Shown here in pieces: positions 1 to 6,908 of a DNA stretch of 13,963 nucleotides (position 1 is its first letter; the number at the start of each line of letters is the position of its first letter). Both the position numbers and the translations under genes were made by a program. The notes beneath the pieces were generated by a model that did not search any database, was not told the origin of the DNA, and was given only the letters and a program-made list of their open reading frames with translations. The stretch spans positions 1-13,963 of the forward strand of contig DATKBT010000158.1 in the NCBI GenBank assembly GCA_035546295.1. Direction: 5' to 3'. The DNA comes from DATKBT01 sp035546295 (GTDB lineage: Bacteria > Acidobacteriota > Thermoanaerobaculia > Multivoradales > Multivoraceae).

Positions 1-1842
1 GTCCTGGCGGGCGAGGGTATCGGCGAGGCGCGCCCGCAGGGGGATGCTCCCGGGCTCCAGCTCGAGACCTCGTTCGTAGAAGCCGATTGCCGCGGGGAGG
101 TCCTCCCGGCGCTCGGCGATCGCGCCCAGCAGGTTGAGAGCCTGGGACATCCTCGGGTTCGCCTCCAGCAGTGCGAAGCCGACGGCCTCGGCCTCGTCCC
201 AACGCTCGAGCTCGACGAGATAGCTGGCGAGCTTGAAGCGCAGAGGCTCGACCTCTGGAAATGTTGCGATCCCGCCGCGCAGGACGGCGAGAGCCGCCTC
301 TGGGTCTCCCTGCGCTGCGGCGAGCTCGTGGCGTAGCTCGACGATCTCCGGCATCTCGAGGTCGGGGTTCTCGGCGGTCAATCGCTCCAGCGTCTCCCAG
401 GCCAGCTCGACCTCGCCGCCCTCGAGCGAGGTACGAACCGCGTGGAGCTCCATCTCGAGCACGATCCCCCGCTTCGGATCGAGAGGCTCTCCCGCGCTCG
501 AGGCGGAAAGCGAGAGGTAGCCCAGGGCACGCAGCCGGCTCTCGTCCTCGCCGGTGAGCTCGCGACGCGAGTCGGCGGGCTCCGGTGCGCTGGGCAGCAA
601 CCTCCTGAGCTCGCGGCGGAGGCGCTCGGCTTCCGCGGTACGCAGCGAGGCGAGATTGCGACGCTCGTGCGGATCGGCTCCCAGGTCGTAGAGCTCGGGC
701 CGCGGCAACGCGATGTACTTGAGCCGATCGACCAGGATCCCCTGAAGCGGAGCCCAGTTCTTGAACTCCGCCCCATTCATGCTCTCGAAGTAGACGTCGC
801 GCGGGCGGGACTCACGCCCACCGGCCAGGAGACTCGCGAAGCTCCGCCCGTCGAGATTCGGAGGGGGCTCGACGCCGAGTAGCTCGAGGAGAGTCGGGAG
901 GAGATCCACCAAGCGGACGCGCTCCGTGACGACATGGCCGGCGGGGATGCGGCCCGGAGCGGCGAACAGGAGAGGGACGCGGAGCACCTCCTCGTAGCAG
1001 AGCAAGCCGTGCCCCTGCTCCACGTGCTCGCCGAAGGCCTCACCGTGATCGGAGGTGACCACGACCAGGGTCGACTCGAGGAGACCGCGGGCGCGGAAGG
1101 CCTCGAGCAGCCGGCCGACCTGCGCGTCGACGAAGGCGATCTCGCCGTCATAGGGACGATCACGGAAGCGGGTTGCGAGCTCTCCCGGCGGTGCGTAGGG
1201 CAGGTGGGGGTCGTAGAGGTGTACCCAGGCGAAGAAGGGCCGGTGGTCCTCGCCCCGGCGCCGCTCGAGCCAACGCTCGACCTTGGCGATGACCCGGTCG
1301 GCGGGGATCTCGCTGTCGAAGTCCTGAAACAGGTCGGCGGTCCCAAGTGAGTCGTCGTAGACGTCGAATCCTTGGGCGAGACCGAACTTGGAGGTCACCA
1401 CGTAGGCGGCGACGGCGGCGAAGGTGGCGAAGCCCTGCTCGCCGAGCAGCGCTGCCAGGGTGCGGTGCGAGGGCGGCAAAAAGTGCACGCCATTCACCCT
1501 CACGCCGAGGGCGAAGGGCTCCTTGCCCGTGAACATCGTGGCGTGCGACGGCAGCGTCAGGGGCACTGAGCTGTAGACCTCGGCGAAGCGCACGCCACCT
1601 TCGGCGAGGGCATCCAGGTGGGGGGTCTCGGCGAGCGCATAGCCGTAGGAGCCGAGGCGATCGGGGCGCAGCGTGTCGATGGTGACCAGCAGCAAGCTCT
1701 CGCGGGAGAGGTCGGGGGAGCGCACGCCGCCGCGGCACGCGGAGCCGAGAACCGCAGCCGCGAGGAGAAGCGCGCTCAGGAGGAGACCGGAAGCGAGGGC
1801 CAGGGGGCGGGTACGGCTCCCGGATGAAGGCCGGCGCAGCAC
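1..1842 (-). CDS. Sulfatase-superfamily enzyme with C-terminal TPR repeats (3' end outside window)
   Basis: The window shows 614 codons with no stop, so the C-terminus lies beyond base 1. The start is GTG at 1842; an in-frame TGA lies only four codons upstream, which fixes it. Residues about 14-36 are hydrophobic and end in LGSAC, a signal peptide or imperfect lipobox, so export is likely. The alkaline phosphatase/sulfatase fold is shown by the metal-ligand start VTIDTLRPDRLGSYGY (about 53-68), the nucleophile loop LTLPSHATMFTG (95-106), HLYDPHLPY (208-216), YDGEIAFVD (231-239) and the metal motif SDHGEAFGEH (264-273). About residue 420 onward is TPR-like (for example ERWDEAEAVGFALLEANP). The nucleophile position is Thr96, not the Cys or Ser that is converted to formylglycine in active sulfatases, so sulfatase chemistry is uncertain; a phosphohydrolase, a transferase or an inactive binding role is possible. 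It is transcribed divergently from the TPR gene at 1997. Confidence 0.9.
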   Translation of the reverse strand, partial: MLRRPSSGSRTRPLALASGLLLSALLLAAAVLGSACRGGVRSPDLSRESLLLVTIDTLRPDRLGSYGYALAETPHLDALAEGGVRFAEVYSSVPLTLPSHATMFTGKEPFALGVRVNGVHFLPPSHRTLAALLGEQGFATFAAVAAYVVTSKFGLAQGFDVYDDSLGTADLFQDFDSEIPADRVIAKVERWLERRRGEDHRPFFAWVHLYDPHLPYAPPGELATRFRDRPYDGEIAFVDAQVGRLLEAFRARGLLESTLVVVTSDHGEAFGEHVEQGHGLLCYEEVLRVPLLFAAPGRIPAGHVVTERVRLVDLLPTLLELLGVEPPPNLDGRSFASLLAGGRESRPRDVYFESMNGAEFKNWAPLQGILVDRLKYIALPRPELYDLGADPHERRNLASLRTAEAERLRRELRRLLPSAPEPADSRRELTGEDESRLRALGYLSLSASSAGEPLDPKRGIVLEMELHAVRTSLEGGEVELAWETLERLTAENPDLEMPEIVELRHELAAAQGDPEAALAVLRGGIATFPEVEPLRFKLASYLVELERWDEAEAVGFALLEANPRMSQALNLLGAIAERREDLPAAIGFYERGLELEPGSIPLRARLADTLARQD

Positions 1843-1848
1843 GGCGGA

Positions 1849-1854
1849 ATCGTA
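1849..1854 (-). promoter_or_regulatory. Possible -10 box just upstream of the sulfatase-like gene
   Basis: On the minus strand this reads TACGAT, which fits the TAnnnT pattern of a bacterial -10 element. It ends six bases before the GTG start at 1842. No Shine-Dalgarno sequence precedes that GTG. If the box is real, transcription would start at or very near the start codon, giving a leaderless mRNA. No convincing -35 element is visible. This is a motif match only. Confidence 0.25.
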
Positions 1855-1968
1855 TCAACCGGGGCGTGCCTGGCGATTGGGGAGCTGGCGCAGCCGTCGC
1901 GCCGGCTCTCGACGTGGGCGCGCGCCGGGTGGGCGGGCGGGGCGCCGAGCGGGCACGCCGGCTAGAGC

Positions 1969-1974
1969 TAGAAT
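1969..1974 (+). promoter_or_regulatory. Possible -10 box for the plus-strand TPR gene
   Basis: The hexamer TAGAAT differs from the TATAAT consensus at one position and sits 22 bases before the ATG at 1997. That would give a very short leader holding the purine-rich AGGCGG (1987-1992) as a weak ribosome binding site. It overlaps the second copy of a tandem GCTAGA repeat (1961-1972). No clear -35 element lies 16-18 bp upstream. Confidence 0.3.
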
Positions 1975-1996
1975 CTGGATCGGGTCAGGCGGTTGC

Positions 1997-4012
1997 ATGG
2001 AAAACAGAGGCGGCACGCGGCACCAGAGCACGAAGCGGCGGCGAACCGGGGAAGGGCTCACCGCGTGTCTGCTCTTCGTCATCGGCCTCGCGGCAGCCGT
2101 GATCGCGTCCCGGCCGGGGCACTCCCAACCGACGGCGCCGTCCCAGCTCGAGATCCCACGGCCCGACCTCGGATCGATGGAGGCGGCGGCGCGGGACAAG
2201 ATCGAGAGCATGCAGGGCGCCCTCGCCCGCCTCGTGGGTGAGCCCGACGTGCCCAAGAGCGATCTCGCCGAAGGCTTCGGCTACCTCGGACAGCTCTTCC
2301 ACGCGTTCCAGCTCCACGACGCCGCCGAGATCTGCTACCACAACGCCCAGTTGCTGGCCGACGACGATCGGCGTTGGAGCTACTACCTGGGACTGGTGCG
2401 CAACGCCCGAGGCGACTTCGAACCGGCGGTCGGCGACTACGAGCGGGCCCTCGTCCTGGGTCCCGACGACTCCGCCACCCTGCTCCGTCTCGGCAACGCG
2501 TTGCTCGAGCTCAACCGTCACGAGGATGCGCAGCGTCGCTTTGCCCGCGTGCTCGAGCTCGACCCGGCGAGCGCCGCGGCCCACTACGGCCTGGGCAGGG
2601 TGGCTGCGGCGCGCGGGGAACACGCTGCGGCGGCGCAGTCGTTCGAGAAGGCGCTCGCCCTGCAGCCGGAGGCCACCGTCGTCCACTATCCACTGGCTCA
2701 GGCATACCGCAAGTTGGGCGATGTGGATCGGGCCCGGCTCCACCTCGGCAAGCGGGGCGAGGAGAGGCCCCGGTTCGAGGATCCGCTGGGCGACCAGGTG
2801 TCGCGGCTGGCCAAGGGGACCGCCTTCGAGGTCGCCCTCGCCCTGGCTCGCGACACCGAGAGGTTCTCGGCCAGGGACTTCCTCGGCTTCGCTCTGTCCC
2901 AGTTCGGCGACGTCAAAGGGGCGATCGAGCAGCTCGAGCACGGCTTGGCGCTGCATCGCGAGGCGGGGGAGGAGGAGACGTCCGCGCTCGAGCGGGCCCG
3001 GATCCACTACCTGCTCGGCGGCCTCCTGGTCAACGACCTCCGGGACGAGGAGGCGATCCGCCAGTTTTCCGCCGCCGTCGAGCTCGATCCCACTCTGCTC
3101 GACGCGCGCCTCAAGTGGGGCAACTGCCTGGCTCGCGGGCGGCGTTTCACCGAGGCGGCCGAGAGCTATTCACGAGTCCTCGCTGTCGATCCCACCCACG
3201 CGGCGGCGCTGCTCAACCGCGCGGCGGCGCTCATGGAGGCCGGCCGCGACGCCGAGGCGAGGGTGGACCTCGAGAGGCTCGTCGAGCTCCACCCGAGTGA
3301 GACCGAGGCGCACGCCCGGCTGGCCCTGGTGCTTGCCCGCTCCGGCGAGGTCGACGCGGCGATTGACCGCTACCGGACCGCAGCCGGCCTCGACCTCGCG
3401 CCCACCGAGCGAGTGTCGGTCCATCTCCAGCTGGCCCGTCTGCTGCGGCAGCGGGGGCAGCTGGAGGACGCCCTCGACCAGTTTCGCCTCGCCCTCGAGG
3501 CCGACCCCGCGTCGCTTCCGGCGCTCGACGGGCGAGCCAGCCTGCTGGGGCAGATGGGGCGCTATGCCGAGGCGGCCGGCGTATACGGGGTGCTGGTCGC
3601 TCTCCGCCCCGACAGTCCGGTGGCCCGAGTCGGTGAGGCGACCGCGCTGATCCTCGGCGGCCAGTACGCCGCCGCAACGGCCCGCCTCGAGGAGGGGCTG
3701 GTCGCCCTGCCCGATCAGCTCACGCTCAAAGACATCCTCGCTCGCCACCTCGCCGCCTGCCCGGATCTCTCGGTGCGGGACGGCGCGCGCTCTCTCGAGC
3801 TCGCGCGCGAGCTCTGGCAGCAGCTGCCTACGCCGGAGAGCATGGAGACCCTGGCGATGGCGCTTGCCGAGGCCGGCCGGTTCGAGGAGGCCGAACACTG
3901 GCAGAGCAAGCTCCTCGAGAGAGTCGAGGCGGACGGCGGCGACCAGGACCCGGCGCGGCTGCGGGCCAACCTGGAGCGCTACCGGCGCGGCGAGGCCTGC
4001 TGCGTCGAGTAG
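1997..4012 (+). CDS. Exported or membrane-anchored TPR protein, 671 aa
   Basis: The product starts with a basic stretch (KRRR, 13-16) and a hydrophobic segment at about 21-38, followed by HSQPTA. This is either a signal peptide or a single N-terminal membrane anchor. The motif IPRPDL (53-58) opens a conserved region, and from about residue 80 the chain is tandem TPRs with typical spacing (for example DAQRRFARVLELDP, EAIRQFSAAVELDP, DALDQFRLALEADP). Near the C-terminus ACPDLSVRDGARSLELA followed by METLAMALAEAGRFEEAEHWQ is a recognisable TPR-like end module. TPRs normally mediate protein-protein contact, and no catalytic domain is seen. It is a clear paralogue of the minus-strand gene at 4800-6908, sharing the PxPDL start, the RRWSYYLG-type segment and the end module. 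ATG 1997 is chosen because it sets the signal segment at the N-terminus. Its last 34 bp overlap the convergent gene. Confidence 0.9.
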   Translation: MENRGGTRHQSTKRRRTGEGLTACLLFVIGLAAAVIASRPGHSQPTAPSQLEIPRPDLGSMEAAARDKIESMQGALARLVGEPDVPKSDLAEGFGYLGQLFHAFQLHDAAEICYHNAQLLADDDRRWSYYLGLVRNARGDFEPAVGDYERALVLGPDDSATLLRLGNALLELNRHEDAQRRFARVLELDPASAAAHYGLGRVAAARGEHAAAAQSFEKALALQPEATVVHYPLAQAYRKLGDVDRARLHLGKRGEERPRFEDPLGDQVSRLAKGTAFEVALALARDTERFSARDFLGFALSQFGDVKGAIEQLEHGLALHREAGEEETSALERARIHYLLGGLLVNDLRDEEAIRQFSAAVELDPTLLDARLKWGNCLARGRRFTEAAESYSRVLAVDPTHAAALLNRAAALMEAGRDAEARVDLERLVELHPSETEAHARLALVLARSGEVDAAIDRYRTAAGLDLAPTERVSVHLQLARLLRQRGQLEDALDQFRLALEADPASLPALDGRASLLGQMGRYAEAAGVYGVLVALRPDSPVARVGEATALILGGQYAAATARLEEGLVALPDQLTLKDILARHLAACPDLSVRDGARSLELARELWQQLPTPESMETLAMALAEAGRFEEAEHWQSKLLERVEADGGDQDPARLRANLERYRRGEACCVE

Positions 4013-4797
4013 CGCGCCGGAGGCTCCGTCGCCATTGCGATCTCGGCCGGCGACGAGGCGCGCCACGGCTCGGAGCGGAGGTAGGCGAGCAGGCGCTCGC
4101 GCAGCTTCTCCAACGTCGCCTCGTCGCCCTCACCTTGGGCCTGTGCCAGGAGGCCCCGTTGGAGCTCGATGGCCCGCTCGAACTCACCCAGCTCCGCGTA
4201 GGCCATGGCCACGGTCTCTCCCGTCTCGTAGGTTTTCTTCACCTCGTAGACCGCGAGCGCCAGAGGCAGGGCCAGCGCGCCGTCGCGTACGCGATCCACC
4301 GGAGCGGTGGCCAGGAGTCGGGCGAGGGTGTGGGCGATCTGTCCGTCGCGTGGCAGCGTCTCCAGCGCCTCCTCGAGCTTGCGACGGGCCTCGCCGTAGC
4401 GGCCGAGCAGCAGCAGGGCGGTCGCCTCACCGCGGCGAGCCGCGCCGTTTCCCGGCGCGGCCGCCACCACCGCGCCGAACTCCGCGGCGCTCTCCTCGTA
4501 ACGGCCGAGATAGGCCAGCACGCGCGCGAGCTCGAAGCGGGCCAGGTGCAGCGTCGGCTCCGCCTCCAGCGCTCCTCGATAGCGTCCGATGGCCGCTTCG
4601 AAGTCTCCGGCGTTCGCCAGGCTCTGGGCCTCCGAGACGAGCAAGTCAGCGGGGGCCGTGGGTGCCGCGGGTCGCCCTTCTTGGGCCATCGGGAAGACGG
4701 GAAGGCTCGGCAGAAGCAGGATGCCCAGGACGAGGCGCTGCAGACGACGACGCGGCGGCGTCGGGCAGAGGCTCGGGGGCGCCGGGGAGAGGGTCAT
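3979..4797 (-). CDS. Secreted TPR protein, 272 aa
   Basis: A basic stretch (RRR, 16-18) and a hydrophobic segment ending FPMAQE (about 21-40) form a signal peptide with likely cleavage near residue 38. The rest is four or five TPR units followed by the same end module found in the two larger paralogues (LLATAPVDRVRDGALAL, then ETVAMAYAELGEFERAIELQ). The tail EPWRASSPAEI closely matches AWRASSPDEI in the upstream gene. It therefore looks like a shortened copy of the C-terminal part of the 702-aa lipoprotein that acquired, or kept, its own signal peptide. The ATG lies two bases after the TGA of the upstream gene, which implies translational coupling. It is the last gene of the minus-strand operon. 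Its TAG lies inside the 3' end of the convergent gene, with 34 bp of overlap. Function beyond a scaffold or adaptor role is unknown. Confidence 0.87.
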   Translation of the reverse strand: MTLSPAPPSLCPTPPRRRLQRLVLGILLLPSLPVFPMAQEGRPAAPTAPADLLVSEAQSLANAGDFEAAIGRYRGALEAEPTLHLARFELARVLAYLGRYEESAAEFGAVVAAAPGNGAARRGEATALLLLGRYGEARRKLEEALETLPRDGQIAHTLARLLATAPVDRVRDGALALPLALAVYEVKKTYETGETVAMAYAELGEFERAIELQRGLLAQAQGEGDEATLEKLRERLLAYLRSEPWRASSPAEIAMATEPPARYSTQQASPRR

Positions 4798-4799
4798 GA

Positions 4800-6908
4800 T
4801 CAGCTCTTACGGCCTGGCGACTCGGCCACCAGGGTGGCCCGGATGATCTCGTCCGGGGAGCTCGCGCGCCACGCTGTCCTCCGTTCGTAGGCGTCCAACC
4901 GCTGGAGCTGGCGCTGCCGTTCGTCGGTGAAGCCCTCGCTCCCGTTCACCAGGCTGCGCTGCATGGCCGCCGCCCGGTCGAACTGACCCGTCTCGGCCAG
5001 GGCCATGGCCAGCGTTTCCACCGTCGCCGCCTCGGGTCGTGCGGCGTGGAGCTTGCTCGCCAGCTCGAGCGCGAGGTGGCCGTTGCGCACGCGCTCCTCC
5101 GGCGCGCTGGCGAGCACGCGCGCCAGGGCGTGAGCGAGCTGGCGATCCCGCGGCAGGGCTTCGAGACTCTGCTGGAGCCGCAGCCGCGCCTCGTCCCAGC
5201 GCTCCTGGAGGAGGAGGGCGACGACCTGCGCGCGGCGGGCGGGGCCGTGCCTGGGCGCTTCGGCGATCACTCGCGCGAGCTCGTCGAGCGCCTCGTCGTA
5301 GCGCCCCAGGTGACCCAGGATCCTGGCCATCTCGAAGCGAGCGTCGGTCAGCTCGGGAGCGATGCGAAGCGTTTCGCGGTAGCGCTCGAGCGCAGGGCCG
5401 ATCTCTCCCCGGTCGAGCAGGGAGCCCGCCTCCCTGGCCAGTAGGGCCGCGCGCTCCCCCTCTCCCGACGGAAGACTCGACCCGACGTCGCGTTGCCGGC
5501 GGGCGGAGTCGAGATCCCCGAGGAATTCGAGGGCTTCGGCATACCGGAGCCGCGTCTCGGCGTTCTCGGGATCAGCCTCGACGGCCCGCCGGAACTCGGC
5601 CAACGCCTCGTCCCGCCGCCCGAGATTGACCAGCGCGGTCGCCCGCCGGACTCGCGTCTCGCTGTGATCGGGGAGCGCCTCGAGCACGCGGTCGTAGTGC
5701 GCCAGCGCCTCGTCGAAGCGGCCGGCCCGCGCCAGGGAGTTGGCCAGCTTGAGGTGGGCGTCGGCGCGCTCGGGATCGAGCTCCACCGCCTTGGCGAAGT
5801 AGCGTAGAGCCTCCTCCTCTCCACCGTGGAGAACCGAGAGCCCGCCCAGGATGCGGTATACCTCGGCCCGCTCTCTGCGGGTCCGCTGCTCGTCGCCGCT
5901 GTCGCCATGGCGCAGGGCAAGGTGGAGTTGCTCGATGGCGCCATCGACGTCGCCGAGCTTCTCCAGAGAGAAGCCGAGCGCCTTGCGGGCGGTGAAGTCC
6001 TCGGGGTCGATCTCGAGCGCCTTGCGGTAGCTTGCGGCGGCGAGGTCGTAGCGCTCCTCGCTGAACGCGTCGGCCGCCGCGACCAGATAGAGCTCGGCGC
6101 TTCTCGCCAGCCTGGAGACCGGCTCGAGGAGTGGATCCTCGAACAGCACCGGCGCGTCGCCTCCCTCCTCCAGCAGCTTCTGCGCCTGGTCGAGATGGCC
6201 GAGCCGGCGGTGGGCGAGACCGAGCGCGTGTCGCACGCTCGAGGCCGAGGGCTGCAGCGCGAGCGCCCGCTCGAAGTGGGTGACCGCCGCCGCCGAGTCT
6301 CCCGCGGCCGCCGCTATCTTGCCCAAACCGTCATGGGCGGCGGCGGACGAGGGGTCGACCTCGAGCACGCGAGCGAAGTGGCGCCGAGCCGACTCGAGAT
6401 CGCTTTGCTCGAAACGTACGGTGCCCAGGCGGAGGTGGCTCGGGCGATCGTCCGGGCGCAGCGCGATCGCCCTCTCGAGGACGGTGGTCGCCTCCTCGAG
6501 CCGGCCCTGGATCTGGTACAGATGGCCGAGCAGGTACGGCCAGCGGTAGTCCTCCGACACGAGGTGCTGGGCGTTCCGGAAGCACGCCTCCGCGGCTTCG
6601 AGGAAGCTGTAGGTGACGTAGAGGAGCCCCAGGTCGCCGAACGCGCTGGCCAGCTCCGCAGGAGCGATGGCAGGGTCGTCGAGGCGCGTGCGCAGCTCCC
6701 TCTGCTGCTCTTCCACCTGCTCGCGAACCCCTTGCTCCGAGCGCGCGAGGTCGGGCTCGGGCACGGGAAGCAGCGTGGCGGCGGTCGAGCCGCCGCGGTC
6801 GGGGGCGCCGCCGTCGCGAGCGCTCTCGCCCGCACACGACGAGAGGAGAGGGAGAGCGAGCAGGGCCACGAGGCAGGGGCCGACGCCGTTCCCCAGCCGC
6901 CGTTCCAT
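4800..6908 (-). CDS. TPR lipoprotein, 702 aa
   Basis: The N-terminus carries a hydrophobic segment and a good lipobox LSSC with the acylated cysteine at residue 25, so this is a predicted lipoprotein. VPEPDL (49-54) starts the conserved region, and then about a dozen TPRs fill the chain (for example SARRHFARVLEVDP, EALRYFAKAVELDP, EALAEFRRAVEADP). The end module (SAPEERVRNGHLALELA, then VETLAMALAETGQFDRAAAMQ) and the tail AWRASSPDEI match its paralogues. The ATG at 6908 overlaps the TGA of the upstream CRTAC1-type gene in TGATG and has a strong ribosome binding site at 6914-6920; a longer in-frame extension to 7010 would lose the lipoprotein signal. An FG-GAP/UnbV protein coupled to a TPR protein is a pairing I associate with Acidobacteriota and Planctomycetota. 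A partnership between the two products is inferred, not shown. Confidence 0.93.
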   Translation of the reverse strand: MERRLGNGVGPCLVALLALPLLSSCAGESARDGGAPDRGGSTAATLLPVPEPDLARSEQGVREQVEEQQRELRTRLDDPAIAPAELASAFGDLGLLYVTYSFLEAAEACFRNAQHLVSEDYRWPYLLGHLYQIQGRLEEATTVLERAIALRPDDRPSHLRLGTVRFEQSDLESARRHFARVLEVDPSSAAAHDGLGKIAAAAGDSAAAVTHFERALALQPSASSVRHALGLAHRRLGHLDQAQKLLEEGGDAPVLFEDPLLEPVSRLARSAELYLVAAADAFSEERYDLAAASYRKALEIDPEDFTARKALGFSLEKLGDVDGAIEQLHLALRHGDSGDEQRTRRERAEVYRILGGLSVLHGGEEEALRYFAKAVELDPERADAHLKLANSLARAGRFDEALAHYDRVLEALPDHSETRVRRATALVNLGRRDEALAEFRRAVEADPENAETRLRYAEALEFLGDLDSARRQRDVGSSLPSGEGERAALLAREAGSLLDRGEIGPALERYRETLRIAPELTDARFEMARILGHLGRYDEALDELARVIAEAPRHGPARRAQVVALLLQERWDEARLRLQQSLEALPRDRQLAHALARVLASAPEERVRNGHLALELASKLHAARPEAATVETLAMALAETGQFDRAAAMQRSLVNGSEGFTDERQRQLQRLDAYERRTAWRASSPDEIIRATLVAESPGRKS

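Larger units (their letters stand above)
1843..1996. promoter_or_regulatory. Divergent intergenic region
   Basis: This 154-bp spacer lies between the starts of two divergent genes, so it should hold both promoters. I see no coding potential of its own: the plus-strand frame of the TPR gene stays open through it, but no exported-protein start appears before 1997. It contains a TAGAAT box overlapping a tandem GCTAGA repeat near its right end and a TACGAT box near its left end. The middle is almost pure G and C, with no clear operator. Confidence 0.5.

Noticed and set aside
1673..1996. N-terminal extension of the plus-strand TPR gene
   Set aside because: The extension is Arg-rich low-complexity sequence, overlaps the divergent sulfatase-like gene and would bury the signal segment. 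ATG 1997 puts that segment at the N-terminus.
1985..3007. Minus-strand ORF of 340 codons
   Set aside because: It is antisense to the plus-strand TPR gene, and the translated sequence shows no known pattern.
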